A stretch of DNA of 64,000 nucleotides, taken from assembly GCA_947095585.1 (NCBI GenBank), contig OX352762.1, forward strand, positions 116,652,930 through 116,716,929, given 5' to 3'. The notes under the pieces are model-generated. The model saw only the letters and a program-made list of their open reading frames with translations. It ran no database searches and was not told the origin of the DNA. Source of the DNA: Nephrocerus scutellatus. Taxonomy: Eukaryota; Arthropoda; Insecta; Diptera; Pipunculidae. Position numbers and translations under genes: made by a program. This document shows, in pieces, positions 43,413 through 54,529 of the stretch. Every line of letters begins with the position of its first letter. The first letter of the stretch is position 1.

Positions 43413-45689
43413 TATTTTGTAATCTTTACACCACTAAATACATACCTTTTGCTTTTAAGAACACTACAAATTCATTAAAATGTTATCTTCCTAGCAAATT
43501 GTAACATAAATTAACACTTTTGTAAATACCCACAATTAAAAAAAAATAAGCAATCACCACGTTCTTACACTCTCGCAAATGCTTACGGAATGATGTGTAT
43601 CTACCAGCTGCAGTATTTGCGTAATAGTATCATATAGAGCATGTATCTGATGATATCTGCATCTTCAGATTAAGAAAATTCCTTACGGTATTTATATTAC
43701 ATGAAGAAAAGGGTTAAAGTAAGCGATCACTAGAGAGTCTACACAGAGAGGCTACATACTAAGGAAATCTAGTGCGGCCATTTCACTTTTGTGTTGCGTT
43801 TACGGCGTTTTGAAAGGAAAATTTATAATTCGTAAGATCGTGCATAAAACCTTCGTTAACTGATTAATAAATAATAATAATAACAATACTTTTATTTTTA
43901 CATTGTATTTTTTTGGTTATAATCGTCAAATTATGATTTTGAGGTCGAGCTATATCACAGATTATTAATGTTACATTTATTCATGTATATCTATAGAATA
44001 TTGCCAAAAGTCCGATAAACAATTGATGGCATGATCTTGTCAAACCTATTCTAGCAACACGTTTGACATCTGAATGGCTCAATAGACAGGAAAAATCAAC
44101 CAAACACACACACAAGATATCACTTAATTTGATTACAATAAAACTATAGAAGCCCCTGCTTATTGTCTAAATAAAAAAATTTGCGAATTGCCTTACACAC
44201 AGGTAAATTATCAACAGCACGAGAAATTTGTACCTTTTCAAGGCCCAGAATATTCTCGTAATTCACCAAACGACTTTGGGGCAAAGCGAAATTCCTCGAT
44301 CAAGTCACAATACGCGAGCTCAAGAGTCAAGACGACGCGCACCTTCAACAGTAAGTATCTAATCTGACTGAAAACTGAAATGCAACTTGAAATGGAAAAC
44401 CTTTATGGTTGTTGGACGATTTGATCGGGTTGTCCGCACAAACACGACATGAAGGCGACGTCATTTGCCGGCCGGCCGGCTGGCCGGGTCGTAATGTCTC
44501 ATAACGTACCTCTACGTGGGTACGACGACGACTATTACCTGTATACTCGTATATACATATTATATCACTGTGTAACAAAGAAATTCACTCCAAGCCATCC
44601 CCAACGATCGTGTACAATACAATACAGATACGAGTAAAAGGGCTTTCTCAAGATTGAATACATTAGGCATGCCTTGCCGGCCAGCCGGCCATCCGTTTAG
44701 CTATCCAGCCGGCCGTTCGTCAGTGCACTTGCCCACAACGACTGCATTGGTTTATGCTTTATGATGATGATGGCAACGAGGAGCAGCAACGAATATAATA
44801 TTGTCTCCTATGAAAACGAAGCAATCCAGACAGACATTCTGTCGGTTGATGTGGCGTGGTGTCGGCGTAGCGAATGATAAAGGAAAACCCGATCCCAAAA
44901 ATACCTGCCAGACATAGTGACGCCAAAGATGCCGGCAACGGCTGCAGGGACCAAGCAATGAATTGTCTGCATGATCTCAACACACAGAGGCTTAACATAC
45001 TGAGACAACAACAGACATTTAGGCAAGTGGAGGTTCACGGATAAAATATCTAAGAACCTGTTTTTCAAAGTGTTTCTTCAGCAGTTAGCTGATGATAATA
45101 ACGACGATGATCGTGCGAAGATCATCGTGTTTAGGAGGACGTCGCTGTTCTGTTTCGTCGTGTCTTCGATCAATGTGTAGTTTGCACGTGTGTGCCTATA
45201 TAAATATATATGTATTATATATATATACATATACTTATATACATAATATATCGCGTAAATCTGGACTTTAGGACTGAGATCATTTTGAGTTTGAATCTTT
45301 AATAATATGCATGTTCTTCACACGATTGGCAATAACTCGATGCGCATGGTCGCGCAAAAAGCCTTGAAGAAGTCAACACAGTTAGCAGAATCTTCGAATG
45401 GGAATGAAAAAATCGCTTGAAAAAAAATTGCAGCTGATCCTTAAAACCAGAGTCTAATATACATAGGTGAAAGGAAGCACTCTAAGTCAAAATTTAACCT
45501 TATGAATCTATAACTTTCGCGCATACGCAATGCGATAGACACAGTGGCGGATAAAACAGCAGATGCAAATATAGAGTTTATGTTTTACAATTCTGGCTAG
45601 TTTACAGGATTGATTAAAAAAACAAGAGCGCGTGTATTCCACTGCACGTGTTTCGAGTACATATATCCTTTGGGCTTTGACAGCCTTTT
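43413..45689. other. Intergenic, unassigned, with G+C-rich GCCGGC clusters
   Basis: No coding signal was accepted. CCGGCC-rich patches lie at 44466-44490 and 44674-44715 and contain a 14-bp inverted repeat. A TA-rich run lies at 45200-45252. Overlapping ORFs at 44752-45068 are explained by local composition. Confidence 0.35.
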
Positions 45690-46260
45690 TAAAAACTTTT
45701 ATTTAACTTGAATAGACCTTTTTTAGTCTGTATTTTCAACGGTTTTGAGGTCCTTTATAACCACCTTCCACACGACCGCGTGTGTGTCGCATGTGGCTTC
45801 GACTTCTTTGAGGTCCTTTTTAACCGCCTTCCACATGGCCTAGAGATCTGAAGTCCAAAATAACATTTTTTATATACAGCGTGTCGCGTGTCACGTGTAG
45901 CGCGTGTGATGAGTTGAAAATTTTTCCGACTTTGAGGTCCTTTTTAACCACCTTCCACATCCACATGACCCTAGAGAAATTTTGTGAGTGCCTTGGTCCA
46001 TAATAGCATATTTTATAATTGGCGTATTACGCGTTTTGCGTATGGCGCGTGTGATATATTGTCATTTTTTTAGGTCTTTTTTAACCCCCTTCCCCACGAC
46101 CTAGAGAGCTGAAATGTATTTGATTGTCAAAGTCCAAAATATCCTTTTTTATATTCCGTCTATGAATCGTGTCACGTTTCGCGTGTGGCGCGTGTGAAGT
46201 CTTTTTAACCACCTTTCGCACGACCTAGAGGGCTAAAATTTTGTGAGCGGCTCAATGTCA
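45690..46260. repeat. Tandem repeat, units of about 124-137 bp with CG-rich GCGTGTCGCGTGT cores
   Basis: The anchor GAGGTCCTTTTTAACC with CACCTTCCACACGACC recurs at about 45747, 45810 (a shortened unit), 45934, 46071 and 46199. Between anchors lie AAAATTTTGTGAG-, GTCCAAAATA- and GCGTGTCGCGTGTCACGTG-type words. A single diverged unit is at 28280-28400. Confidence 0.8.
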
Positions 46261-46277
46261 GGGGTCAATTTCTACAT

Positions 46278-46572
46278 CGCGAGAGGTGGGACACCATGAA
46301 AAATACTTTTGGTGTTACTGGGATTCGAACCACGAACCCCTTGCTCATGAGTCCATGCTCCTATTTACTGAGCCACGGTGTCCCACCTCTCGCGAAAGTT
46401 TGACAAACGTCCGAGAGTAATAACTTGTCACGGAAAGCTTCTCAATTCGCCGTTCGGATCCGGCATTAAATTGCAGGTCCCTCCATTTGTGTGCAAAAAT
46501 ATGCATGCTCAACACAAATGGTTCCGAGAAGCCAGGCCTTGGACCGTATGGTCTGTCGCGCCGGTATTATTA
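46278..46572 (+). mobile_element. tRNA-derived SINE, copy 4, with inverted head
   Basis: The body (46377-46572) is in + orientation, from GGTGTCCCACCTCTCGCGA to GGTCTGTCGCGCCGG and a short TTA run. The tRNA head (46278-46376) is in - orientation: GGATTCGAACC is box B reversed. The two halves create a perfect 19-bp inverted repeat (46277-46295 and 46377-46395). Confidence 0.8.
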
Positions 46573-46719
46573 TTAAGGGCCTATTATAATCAAGAGCTGA
46601 CGAGTCTTGAATACATTACACCAGTGTTATTCTTCGATAGGGGCTTTCTGACAATAATTCCCTTCAAAGAATAGTGAATGAGTGGATCCAAACCTGATAT
46701 GGAAGCAGTACAGTTCTTC

Positions 46720-47350
46720 GCGTACTTCTCTAAGCTAGACAGCAGAGTAGGAGCAGGAGTTTTTTTTTGAAAAACTGAAAGCATACACTTCTGTCCGCCT
46801 CCCTAGTCATTGCAACGTATATCCAGCTGAAGTGATAGCGATTGAGGTGGTCATGAACTGACTAAAGCATAGTGTATTATGTTCAAAGGAGATTGTCATT
46901 TATGTGAATAGTCAACCTGCTATAAAATCGTTGGAAGTGGTCTCACTGACGTCAGAGGTGGACTTGAGCTGTTATTCCTCTCTTAACGAAATGAGTAAAC
47001 AGTTCATAGTACGGATCATTTGGGTCCCTGATCACTCGGTCGTGGATGGGAACTGCAGGGCGGACGAGCTAGCTAGACGTGGTACAACTCTCCAGCTGCT
47101 ACCGAAAAGGGCAGATGTGGGGAGGAATATAATATAGGATACTAAAAAACTTGTGCTTCGAGAAGTCATAAAAAAAGAAAGGTGGAAAAACACCTGCAGT
47201 ATATCAAGACAGGTTTGGCCATATCTGGACTTGAGGCGCTCAATTGCGTTAATCTCCCTACAGAGACGTGAGCTTAAAACGGTTATAGGGATACTGAGTA
47301 CTGAAAGAACACTGTCTTCTGGGGAAACATGCGAGAATGATTGGTCTTAA
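46720..47350 (+). mobile_element. LINE RNase H and C-terminal fragment
   Basis: SRVGAGVF near 46745 is the RNase H start. SQPAIKSL, then VRIIWVPDHSVVDGNCRADE and LARRGT (46904-47137) give the second half. The frame at 47153-47350 (LRRSIALISLQRRELKTVIG) leads toward the TGHC region as in the fragment at 1-465. Stops lie in between. Confidence 0.75.
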
Positions 47351-47404
47351 ATCTAATGTGATTACACAAAGAACCGCCACTGGTCTAAGAGTGCATTTGC
47401 TACT

Positions 47405-47765
47405 AACCTTACCTAAAAGCCAAAAATGCCCCCAGCATATAAATCACACAAAACAGTAAATTTTTCATGGTGTAATGAATCCTGATGGTAAACCTTTTGT
47501 GCATTATTCTTACTCTAAACACTAAACTAAATTTTTCGATAAAAAAGTGAGGCTTTCAATGGACCTTTAGCACATTCACCAAACAAACGACGCGTACGAT
47601 GATCTTGCGGCTTAAGATCTTGAACTAATTGAATCTGGATTGGATGAACCAACATTTTTACACAAAAATTTCCATGTAGTGAAATAAGAAAGACCCGACT
47701 TGTTGATAACGGCAACCTTAAGACAAATTCGGATCCCAATGAACACTTTCACTTATTTATTTTGT
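47405..47765 (-). pseudogene. IS630-like (DUF4817-type) transposase fragment
   Basis: On the - strand: HPIQIQLVQDLKPQDHRTRR, LFGECAK, LFYRKI, then in another frame HHEKFTVLCDLYAGGIFG. This follows the family order (HPYK-QL-Q-LKP-DH-RR-FGEWA ... LFYRKIIFSDE ... VWCGL-AGGIIG). Confidence 0.7.
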
Positions 47766-48829
47766 TAAAAACTCGTAGAGATACACCGACGTTGCCTTCC
47801 TAATATCGTCGTTTTGCAATGCACTGCAAAACCACCTTAAACCCCAAAAACATAAGAAACAACAGGACAAAACACAAGCCAACTACGCGCATGCATAATG
47901 TATAGGTATGCATATGGATATATTCCATAAATTAAGGCCTAAACAACAGGACTACCTGGAGAGCGGCATCATCTGCGCGAATGCGCAACGCTTCCAAAGT
48001 TGTGCCATATACTCAATCGTACTTCAGCATGATACGAGTGTGTCATTTCTACACGAATTTTTGCAGTCATCTTATGTCGCATGGTTGTAAATACTCGTAT
48101 GTAGGCTTCTTTGAAGTTGTTTCAAGTGTCGTGTCGTGTCGTTCCTTTTGTTTTATGAGGTGTCGTGGTGAACATATTCCTAAATCAACTTTTGCCACCA
48201 AAAATAACACCCGACACCGGAGCTAAGTCCGACAAATAAGACAAAACGATGAACTAAAAGTGATTTCAGGTCGGGTTTGGCGGCGAAGTTAAATCTTAAA
48301 CTATCTCAAGAAGGCTTTGTCTATACTTGTCCCAATATGCACACTTAGGTAGGTAGAATAAACGCATGGCAATATCCTAAGTATTAAAATTGCGAACAAC
48401 AGCGAAGGAGCTGCAAATTCATTTCGTTTCCATCAACAGAGAAATATTATTATTATTATTATTTTTCATCCTGTTTTCCTAGTTGTTATTATATTCGATT
48501 TTCTCATAAATTTTATATCGGAGAAGCTAATGGAACAGGTTTGCGACGTTAAATGCATTTTTGCATTCTTTTTTAATTGTGTTCTTCTGCCTGAGGTAAA
48601 CCCTTAATGTTTTTATTTGCCAAACTGGTAGGGTCTTCGAGACGGCCGGCGGCGGGTTAGGTGAAATAACAATAACAAAAGGTTGGACTTGTTGCTTTTT
48701 TCTTTACCTGTAATGTGCAAAGCATTTTGTCCTTCGAGGTTGTTACATGTACTTAAAAGAACCTAATTTGAAATAAATAGTAACAAGAAAAGTTCGTATC
48801 GCTGCTGTTACGAGGAATACCTTTTATAT
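47766..48829. other. Intergenic, nothing recognised
   Basis: Apparently unique, with an (ATT)n run at 48446-48463. Confidence 0.35.
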
Positions 48830-49400
48830 TTCGGGATTGGGCAACCCAACCAGGTTACTATGTGAGACACCTAAAAATTTTTGACTCAATTCCCGAAAGA
48901 GACATGTTTTGCACACTATCCCCGACACCTTGGCCAGGGAGTACTGTTTTAGCAGATTATTTGAGGTAACAATATTGGACCATGCAATCTGGTCTAATGG
49001 TGTTCCAGGTCTGGACGCTAAGGGTCTGGCCTGGTACACAAGACGGATTGAAGATGAAATTCTCGATACCAATGGGTATGAATCCCACAGTTTTCCAGCC
49101 GGAACTCCATGCCATTAAGGTCTGCGCTAGGATTATTATTATTATTAGTAAGTGTATTATTGGCGCTACGATTTATATCTTTTCAAATAGTCAAGCAGCA
49201 CTGAAAGCGTTATCGTCCAACATTATGGATTCTAAATCAGTTTAATGCTGCTACGATGCACTGCAATCCCTAGAAAGGCATAACAGGGTTATGCGTATTT
49301 TCCAAAAGGCAATATGTTTGTCGGCAGATCTGCGAAACGCTCCAACTAAGGACATACTATCCTTCATTAGGGAGGTAATAAGTGTCTAATATTAGCTTTA
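48830..49400 (+). mobile_element. LINE RNase H fragment
   Basis: Shares ATTCCCGAAAG-GACATGTTTTGCAC with 14430-14640. The frame reads TVFQPELHAIKVCARI, then GATIYIFSNSQAALKALSSN and CYDALQSLERHN, the RNase H middle with the S-N-SQAALKAL motif (catalytic D replaced by N). Confidence 0.65.
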
Positions 49401-49702
49401 CCCTATGATACAATAGATCTTTTTATGTCGCAGTATCAGCCACTTGGGCTAGGGTTGTCTACAAAAAAAAAAAATCTCGTCACAAACAAAGCCACAAACC
49501 ATTATACCTTGACAGCAACATAGAATTGGTTTGCCATTGAGTGCGAATTGTAAATGAAGTTATGTCAAACGACACTCGAAACTCGAGGTTTATTAGGTAC
49601 TCGCTTATTCGTACAACGGTCTTCGGCACACTGGTCAAACAATAATATCCTTATTGTAGGGTTAGGGCACTGTCACAATGTAAAAACTTCATATTTCATA
49701 CT

Positions 49703-49850
49703 TAGCTCTTACAATGGAAAAATGTAATACTTATAAGACTTACAAGACTGTATGGATTTTGATTTTTAAAAAATAAATATTTTTGCTCTTTAGGTTGGAA
49801 ATCCATACAATCTTGTAAGTCTTAAGTATTAAGTTTTTCCATTGTGAGAC
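49703..49850. mobile_element. MITE hairpin (CTCACAATGGAAAAA ends)
   Basis: The left arm GCTCTTACAATGGAAAAATG, then AAGACTTACAAGA and TGTATGGATTT, pairs with the right arm AAATCCATACA, TCTTGTAAGTCTT and TTTTTCCATTGTGAG. A third partial arm (TGTCACAATGTAAAAAC) lies just to the left at 49671. A related half is at 59629. Confidence 0.75.
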
Positions 49851-50886
49851 CTCCCTTAAGTTTGTGAAATTGATTGCCAATGTTGTGCTGAGTTTAGAAA
49901 CACCTGTTTGTGTAAGCACATTATATAAATAAAACTTTATATTTGTGCGCAGCAATTTGGCTTGCAAAATGTTTGCCTTATTGACCGCAATGCTTCAGGT
50001 TGCTTATCCTACTCTAGCCTACTCTTTGAATTCTATGTTTACTATATATATACCTATTTACGTGTTTACGTTTAATTTACTACACAGTACAGATTGGATA
50101 ATTTTTGAACAAGGATACTTTCAATAAAATTATATTTAATGAATATTGGATTTATATAAAACTTCATCATTTTATAATTAAATTGTTTTAAGATTAAGTT
50201 AATAAGAAACTCTATAAATATGATGATGCGTAAGAAGATACATTCACTTTCGATACAGACAAAAATATGCAATATCCAAAAGTGGGTATATCTGCAGAAA
50301 ACTACACTATACAATAAGATCGACTGTATTCCTTATAAAAGAAAATGACAATATGTAATAAATAATAATACTAGAATTATCAACAATCATAACATACTGC
50401 ATTTGTTCGCAAATGTGTTCAACGTCAGATATTTGATATCTCTAATTTTAGGTTCGGTTGTGGACTGTCAGTCAACTCGTCTACATTAAATTTGTCATCG
50501 TCGTTGCGATTTTTATGATGCCTGATGTGTCATCAATGTTGATGGTTGGTTACTCCAGGCTTCAAGGTGCAATTCGCAATTCGATGACGATGGAAAAGAT
50601 GTTGTCGGGCTGAGTACGAGATTAAGGGAAATAAGTTGTAAAACAGTGGGTTGTATTTGAGTTTCTTATCTTAGGTCGTAAAAAACTCGTATTTTATTGA
50701 AAGTAAACCGCAGTTTGATGGGGTAACGTTACCGCTGAATGTACGCAAATAGATAAGATATACATGGTGCTGTATTTACATAATATGCCATTGTTCTTAC
50801 TGTGAATAAATCTTTTTCATAATTACCGAGGATAAAAACCGAAGCTACGCACACAGTTTGTATTATCGTTCTTAATATTCTTAACT
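49851..50886. other. Intergenic, nothing recognised
   Basis: A+T-rich, apparently unique. Confidence 0.35.
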
Positions 50887-52687
50887 TGGCGGTCAGCAAT
50901 CAGCAGAATAGGGAGAATAACACAAAATGCATCAGAATTGCAAGTCGCCGTAACTATTTCTGATTGGTGGAAGTGCGATCAAACCTCCACGTGGTGGCCG
51001 CCGGTAATTTTCCTCCAATGCAGGAAAAGCTGAATGATCGGGCTAGTCCCTTCAAAGTAAGGTTGGCGAGAGGGCAATAACCTCGCCCGTAAACAAAACT
51101 ATTACGGAACCCAAAATCAGCCTCGGATACACTAATAGATAAACGACAACGACCACGAAAACGGCTAAACAATTGAAGAATTTTCTCATGGAACGTACGC
51201 TCACTGTACTGGCCGATACCCAGTCCAAATAAAATGCTGACATAACAGAAATCCATGAGATGCGTTGGACGGGGAATGATGTCTTAGAAAAATCAGAATA
51301 TGACATACTCGTATATTACAGCTGTCATGCAAGATATCATGTGCTCAGGGTGGGGTTTCTAGTCAGCAAAAAAAATGAAACCCACCGTTATTGGCTTAAA
51401 AGCAATAAATGAACGGCTATGCACCCTTCGCTTGCGGGGCAGATTTAAAAACATAATTCTTATAAGCGTTCACGTATCTACAGAGGATTCCCCAGATGAT
51501 GAAAAAGAAGAATTCTTGGAATCAGTTGGAATCAGAACGGGAAGTCCATGCCATATGAATGCTCAAATAGGTAGGGAGCCAGTATTCCGGCAGTACATTC
51601 TCGCAGACTCGCCCTAAATGCAAGGAGAGTAAGTCCTGTGGCTGAGAGTCGGTCGTAGAAGAGAAATGGGCACGCCTTAAGACTACTGCCATTAGTAGTT
51701 CTGACTTCATCTTAGGCAGTAGTTCCTAGAGATCGGAATGACTGGTTCGATGCCGAATGTAAGCTAGCGACTGAACGTAAGACGGTACCGAGCAATGCAA
51801 CAATTTAGAATGCTGGCGCGATATAAAAAAACAGTTGGCGAACCAAAGAAAGCAGCCTGAGAGAAGAACCTCGCCCGTGAACTAGAACAATACAGGGAGC
51901 GAGTTCTACCAATGATTTCGCGGTATGACGCAATTTACACCTCGTTGCACATACTGCAAAGACAAAGATGTTAATCTGATCGCCGATTTCAAAGCCACCT
52001 TAGAAAGATGGGAAGGGCACTTTCATGAGTTGCTAAATCGCCAGCTAACTGAGGAACTGGAAGCTTCACCAATGACCGAAGACCATATTATGCTGCGCCA
52101 CCAAGCATAGACGCAGTTAGCAAAGCGATTAATCGGCTTAAAAATAATAAGGCCCACAATACACAAAGCAATGCATGAAATAATAGTGCAATTAGGGGAG
52201 GAAGATGCGATGCAAGAAGACTGGAGAAGAAGCATCTTGTGCCCCATACATAAGATAGAGATACAACAACATGCAGCAATTACCGTGGTACAACTTTGTT
52301 GAGTACCGCGTTTCAAAACTTACTATACCATCTTTTTATAGACTTTAAAGCCATTAGAGAATTCAGCATCCCAAATAAACTGACAGGACTATGTATATTG
52401 ACGATGACCAATGCTATAAGCCATGCAAAAATATATAATATATCACTATCAAGCCCATTCAACATCTATAACGGGCACCGACAGGGGGTTGGACTGGCCT
52501 GCGTTATCTTTAACCTGGCGTTAAAGAAAGTGATCTGAGACTCTGACGTAAGGGCGAGAGGAACAATCCTCTATAAGTCCATTCAAATACTGACTTACGC
52601 AGACGATATTGACATCGTTGGTAGAATCCCAAGAGCTATACAGGAAGCTTTCATCCAGATTGAGCAGGCGGCACGAAATCTGGGGCT
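50887..52687 (+). mobile_element. RTE-like LINE copy K (longest copy)
   Basis: Starts GGCGGTCAGCAATCAGCAG, with the full 5' leader and a YSERTFHEKILQLF-encoding complement. An endonuclease part follows: MKPTVIGLKAINERLCTLRL, RGRFKNIILISVHVSTED, SPDDEKEEFLESVG. Then the linker (TQFTPRCTYCKDKDVNLIAD, FKATLERWEGHFHELLNRQL) and RT pieces ([16 protein letters not shown]) to the ARNLGL segment, where it stops at 52687. It lacks the C-terminal third and tail and has frameshifts and deletions. Confidence 0.8.
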
Positions 52688-52689
52688 GG

Positions 52690-52875
52690 TTATCTTGTGG
52701 CAATACCTGTCACCGTTTATTGTTACAGTAGCATCGTAATAATTGTCCATGAATTACAGTCCCATCAAGCCGCTGGTGCAAACTCCGCACCAAACAGTGA
52801 TTATTTGTGAATGCGTGTTGGTGTTCGTTCTTGCTTACTTATCCAGTTCAAAATGAGTCTAATTGATGAGGTTGG
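52690..52875 (-). pseudogene. IS630-like transposase, catalytic segment
   Basis: On the - strand THFELDK with ARTNTNAF corresponds to AHF-L-GYVNKQN, and THSQIITVWCGVCTSGLMGL, then FMDNYYDATVTINGDRY, to VTVWCGLWAGGIIGPYFF---A-VTVNGERY. It reads downstream of the fragment at 53931-54310. Confidence 0.65.
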
Positions 52876-53930
52876 TTTTACAATTACAAAAAATAGTGTC
52901 GGTACGGAAACATTTCACAGTCTCCTATTAGTAATAGCGACTGCCCATCTCATTTTTTTATCTACCTGCGTTAGCCAAATATAATGCGTTACAAAAGTCC
53001 ATACATTAGATATCTAAAAGTCCTCTTTTTTAATTCGTCACCGTAAAACCTGATTTACGCACATGTAATTTGTTTAGGTATATTTGCATGCATCAGGTCT
53101 TAACTAGAACTAGAATTTTAATTAAAAAAATCTATCTCAAAAATATGTATCAAAATACGAAAAATTCACTATTATTAGGGCGGCAGATTGCACACACAGA
53201 ATGTCTAATAATGTTTATAATTACTATACAAAAAAAAACTATATCAACATTATAAATAAATCAGCAAAATAAACAATCCATTTTATTATTACGAGTGCAT
53301 ATGTACGTACATTGCCTGAACTAAACGGACAACCGACACTATCTCTCTCCGGTTGGATAGGATTGAATCGGAATGGAAATGTGGATTGGACGCAAATAAC
53401 ACAATGCACACACATTTGCAAGGTACTCGTACTCTTACTTACGAACACTTTATTTGAGTATACGTCGAAGGCACTATTACGTTCTTGACGGCCTATTAAG
53501 CCAGAATGAAAACGAAATTGAAAAGAAATAAACCAAAAAAAAATCAAATTAAAACAAAAGGACTACAATTTAAAGACGAGAACACTTTATGTACATACTC
53601 GTACATACATACGTGTATATGCAAACGATTTAATTAAAAGTCTTCCGTACGTAAGTCGTACAGAGTTGCTCTTTACGAAATGTATACCAAGTATACCGTA
53701 AATAGAGTTAATTTTACCAAACTGGTGAAACTTGGAATAGCAGCAAGTTTTGGTTTTTTAAAAAAAAAGCCGGACATGACAACAAAAAGTGGGGTACTGT
53801 TTCTTCCTCCTCGACATCATTACAGCTTATACAAAAAGCATTTAACTCAAGCCCATCCTTCTCGCATGTACTGTACTGTCTACATAGATTACAATATTAG
53901 TTGCGTTGATATATTATAAAGGGTTTTTTA
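52876..53930. other. About 1-kb stretch between two transposase halves
   Basis: Its position between consecutive segments of one transposase suggests an insertion. The content is A+T-rich with no named element. The ORF at 53239-53547 (- strand) has no recognised family. Confidence 0.35.
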
Positions 53931-54310
53931 ATACGGACATAACAATAACTTTCGCAGAGCCCAGTCGGAGAAGTTTCGGCGCTTCAAATGATCAAGAGTC
54001 TTCAAGTCTTCTTGGGTTAATTTGATCTTGTAATGGTGTAGCCAAGATCATTATGCGAAATTCGACACAATGTAGACTGAGAGATTCGCAATTCCTATGA
54101 ACGGCGTGAAATCAACTGATTTGGCTGAAGCATTTATACGGCTGCGATGGTGCGTTGTCTCACTAGCACACGAACATATTCAATAGCGAATATGATGACT
54201 CGAATTTATCCACTATAACTCGCACAGCCTGCCGGTGGGACCGAAAATTGGAGTAATTTGCGACCACCGATTCAGAATTTCGCTAGTCATTTTCACAACT
54301 CACAACTCCT
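53931..54310 (-). pseudogene. IS630-like transposase, N-terminal (DUF4817/HTH) segment
   Basis: On the - strand, in shifting frames: RQAVRVIVDKFESSYSLL, VRQRTIAAV, then ISRRS-ELRISQSTLCRI, and IKLTQEDLKTLDHLKRRNFS with DWALRKL. This is the helix-turn-helix part of the family and directly precedes the segment at 52690-52875. Confidence 0.7.
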
Positions 54311-54529
54311 ATCTTATGCGTCCACGTCGCTTCACTGGAAACTCGGCCAAATCAAGTTAACGATTTTGGTACCCTATCCGATTTGTATTAGCTTGGGTCG
54401 GGGCTAAATGAGAAGGTGGACTTGCCTTGGTCGGCGGCGCTTCAGGCCTAGGTTGCGGTTTGCCAATCACCACTCAACTGAATTAATTTATTCTTGAAAC
54501 TAATACAAGCCTCTGATACATATCGAATT

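Noticed and set aside
44752..45068. Three overlapping - strand ORFs
   Set aside because: Three frames open at once over the same bases point to composition, not coding.
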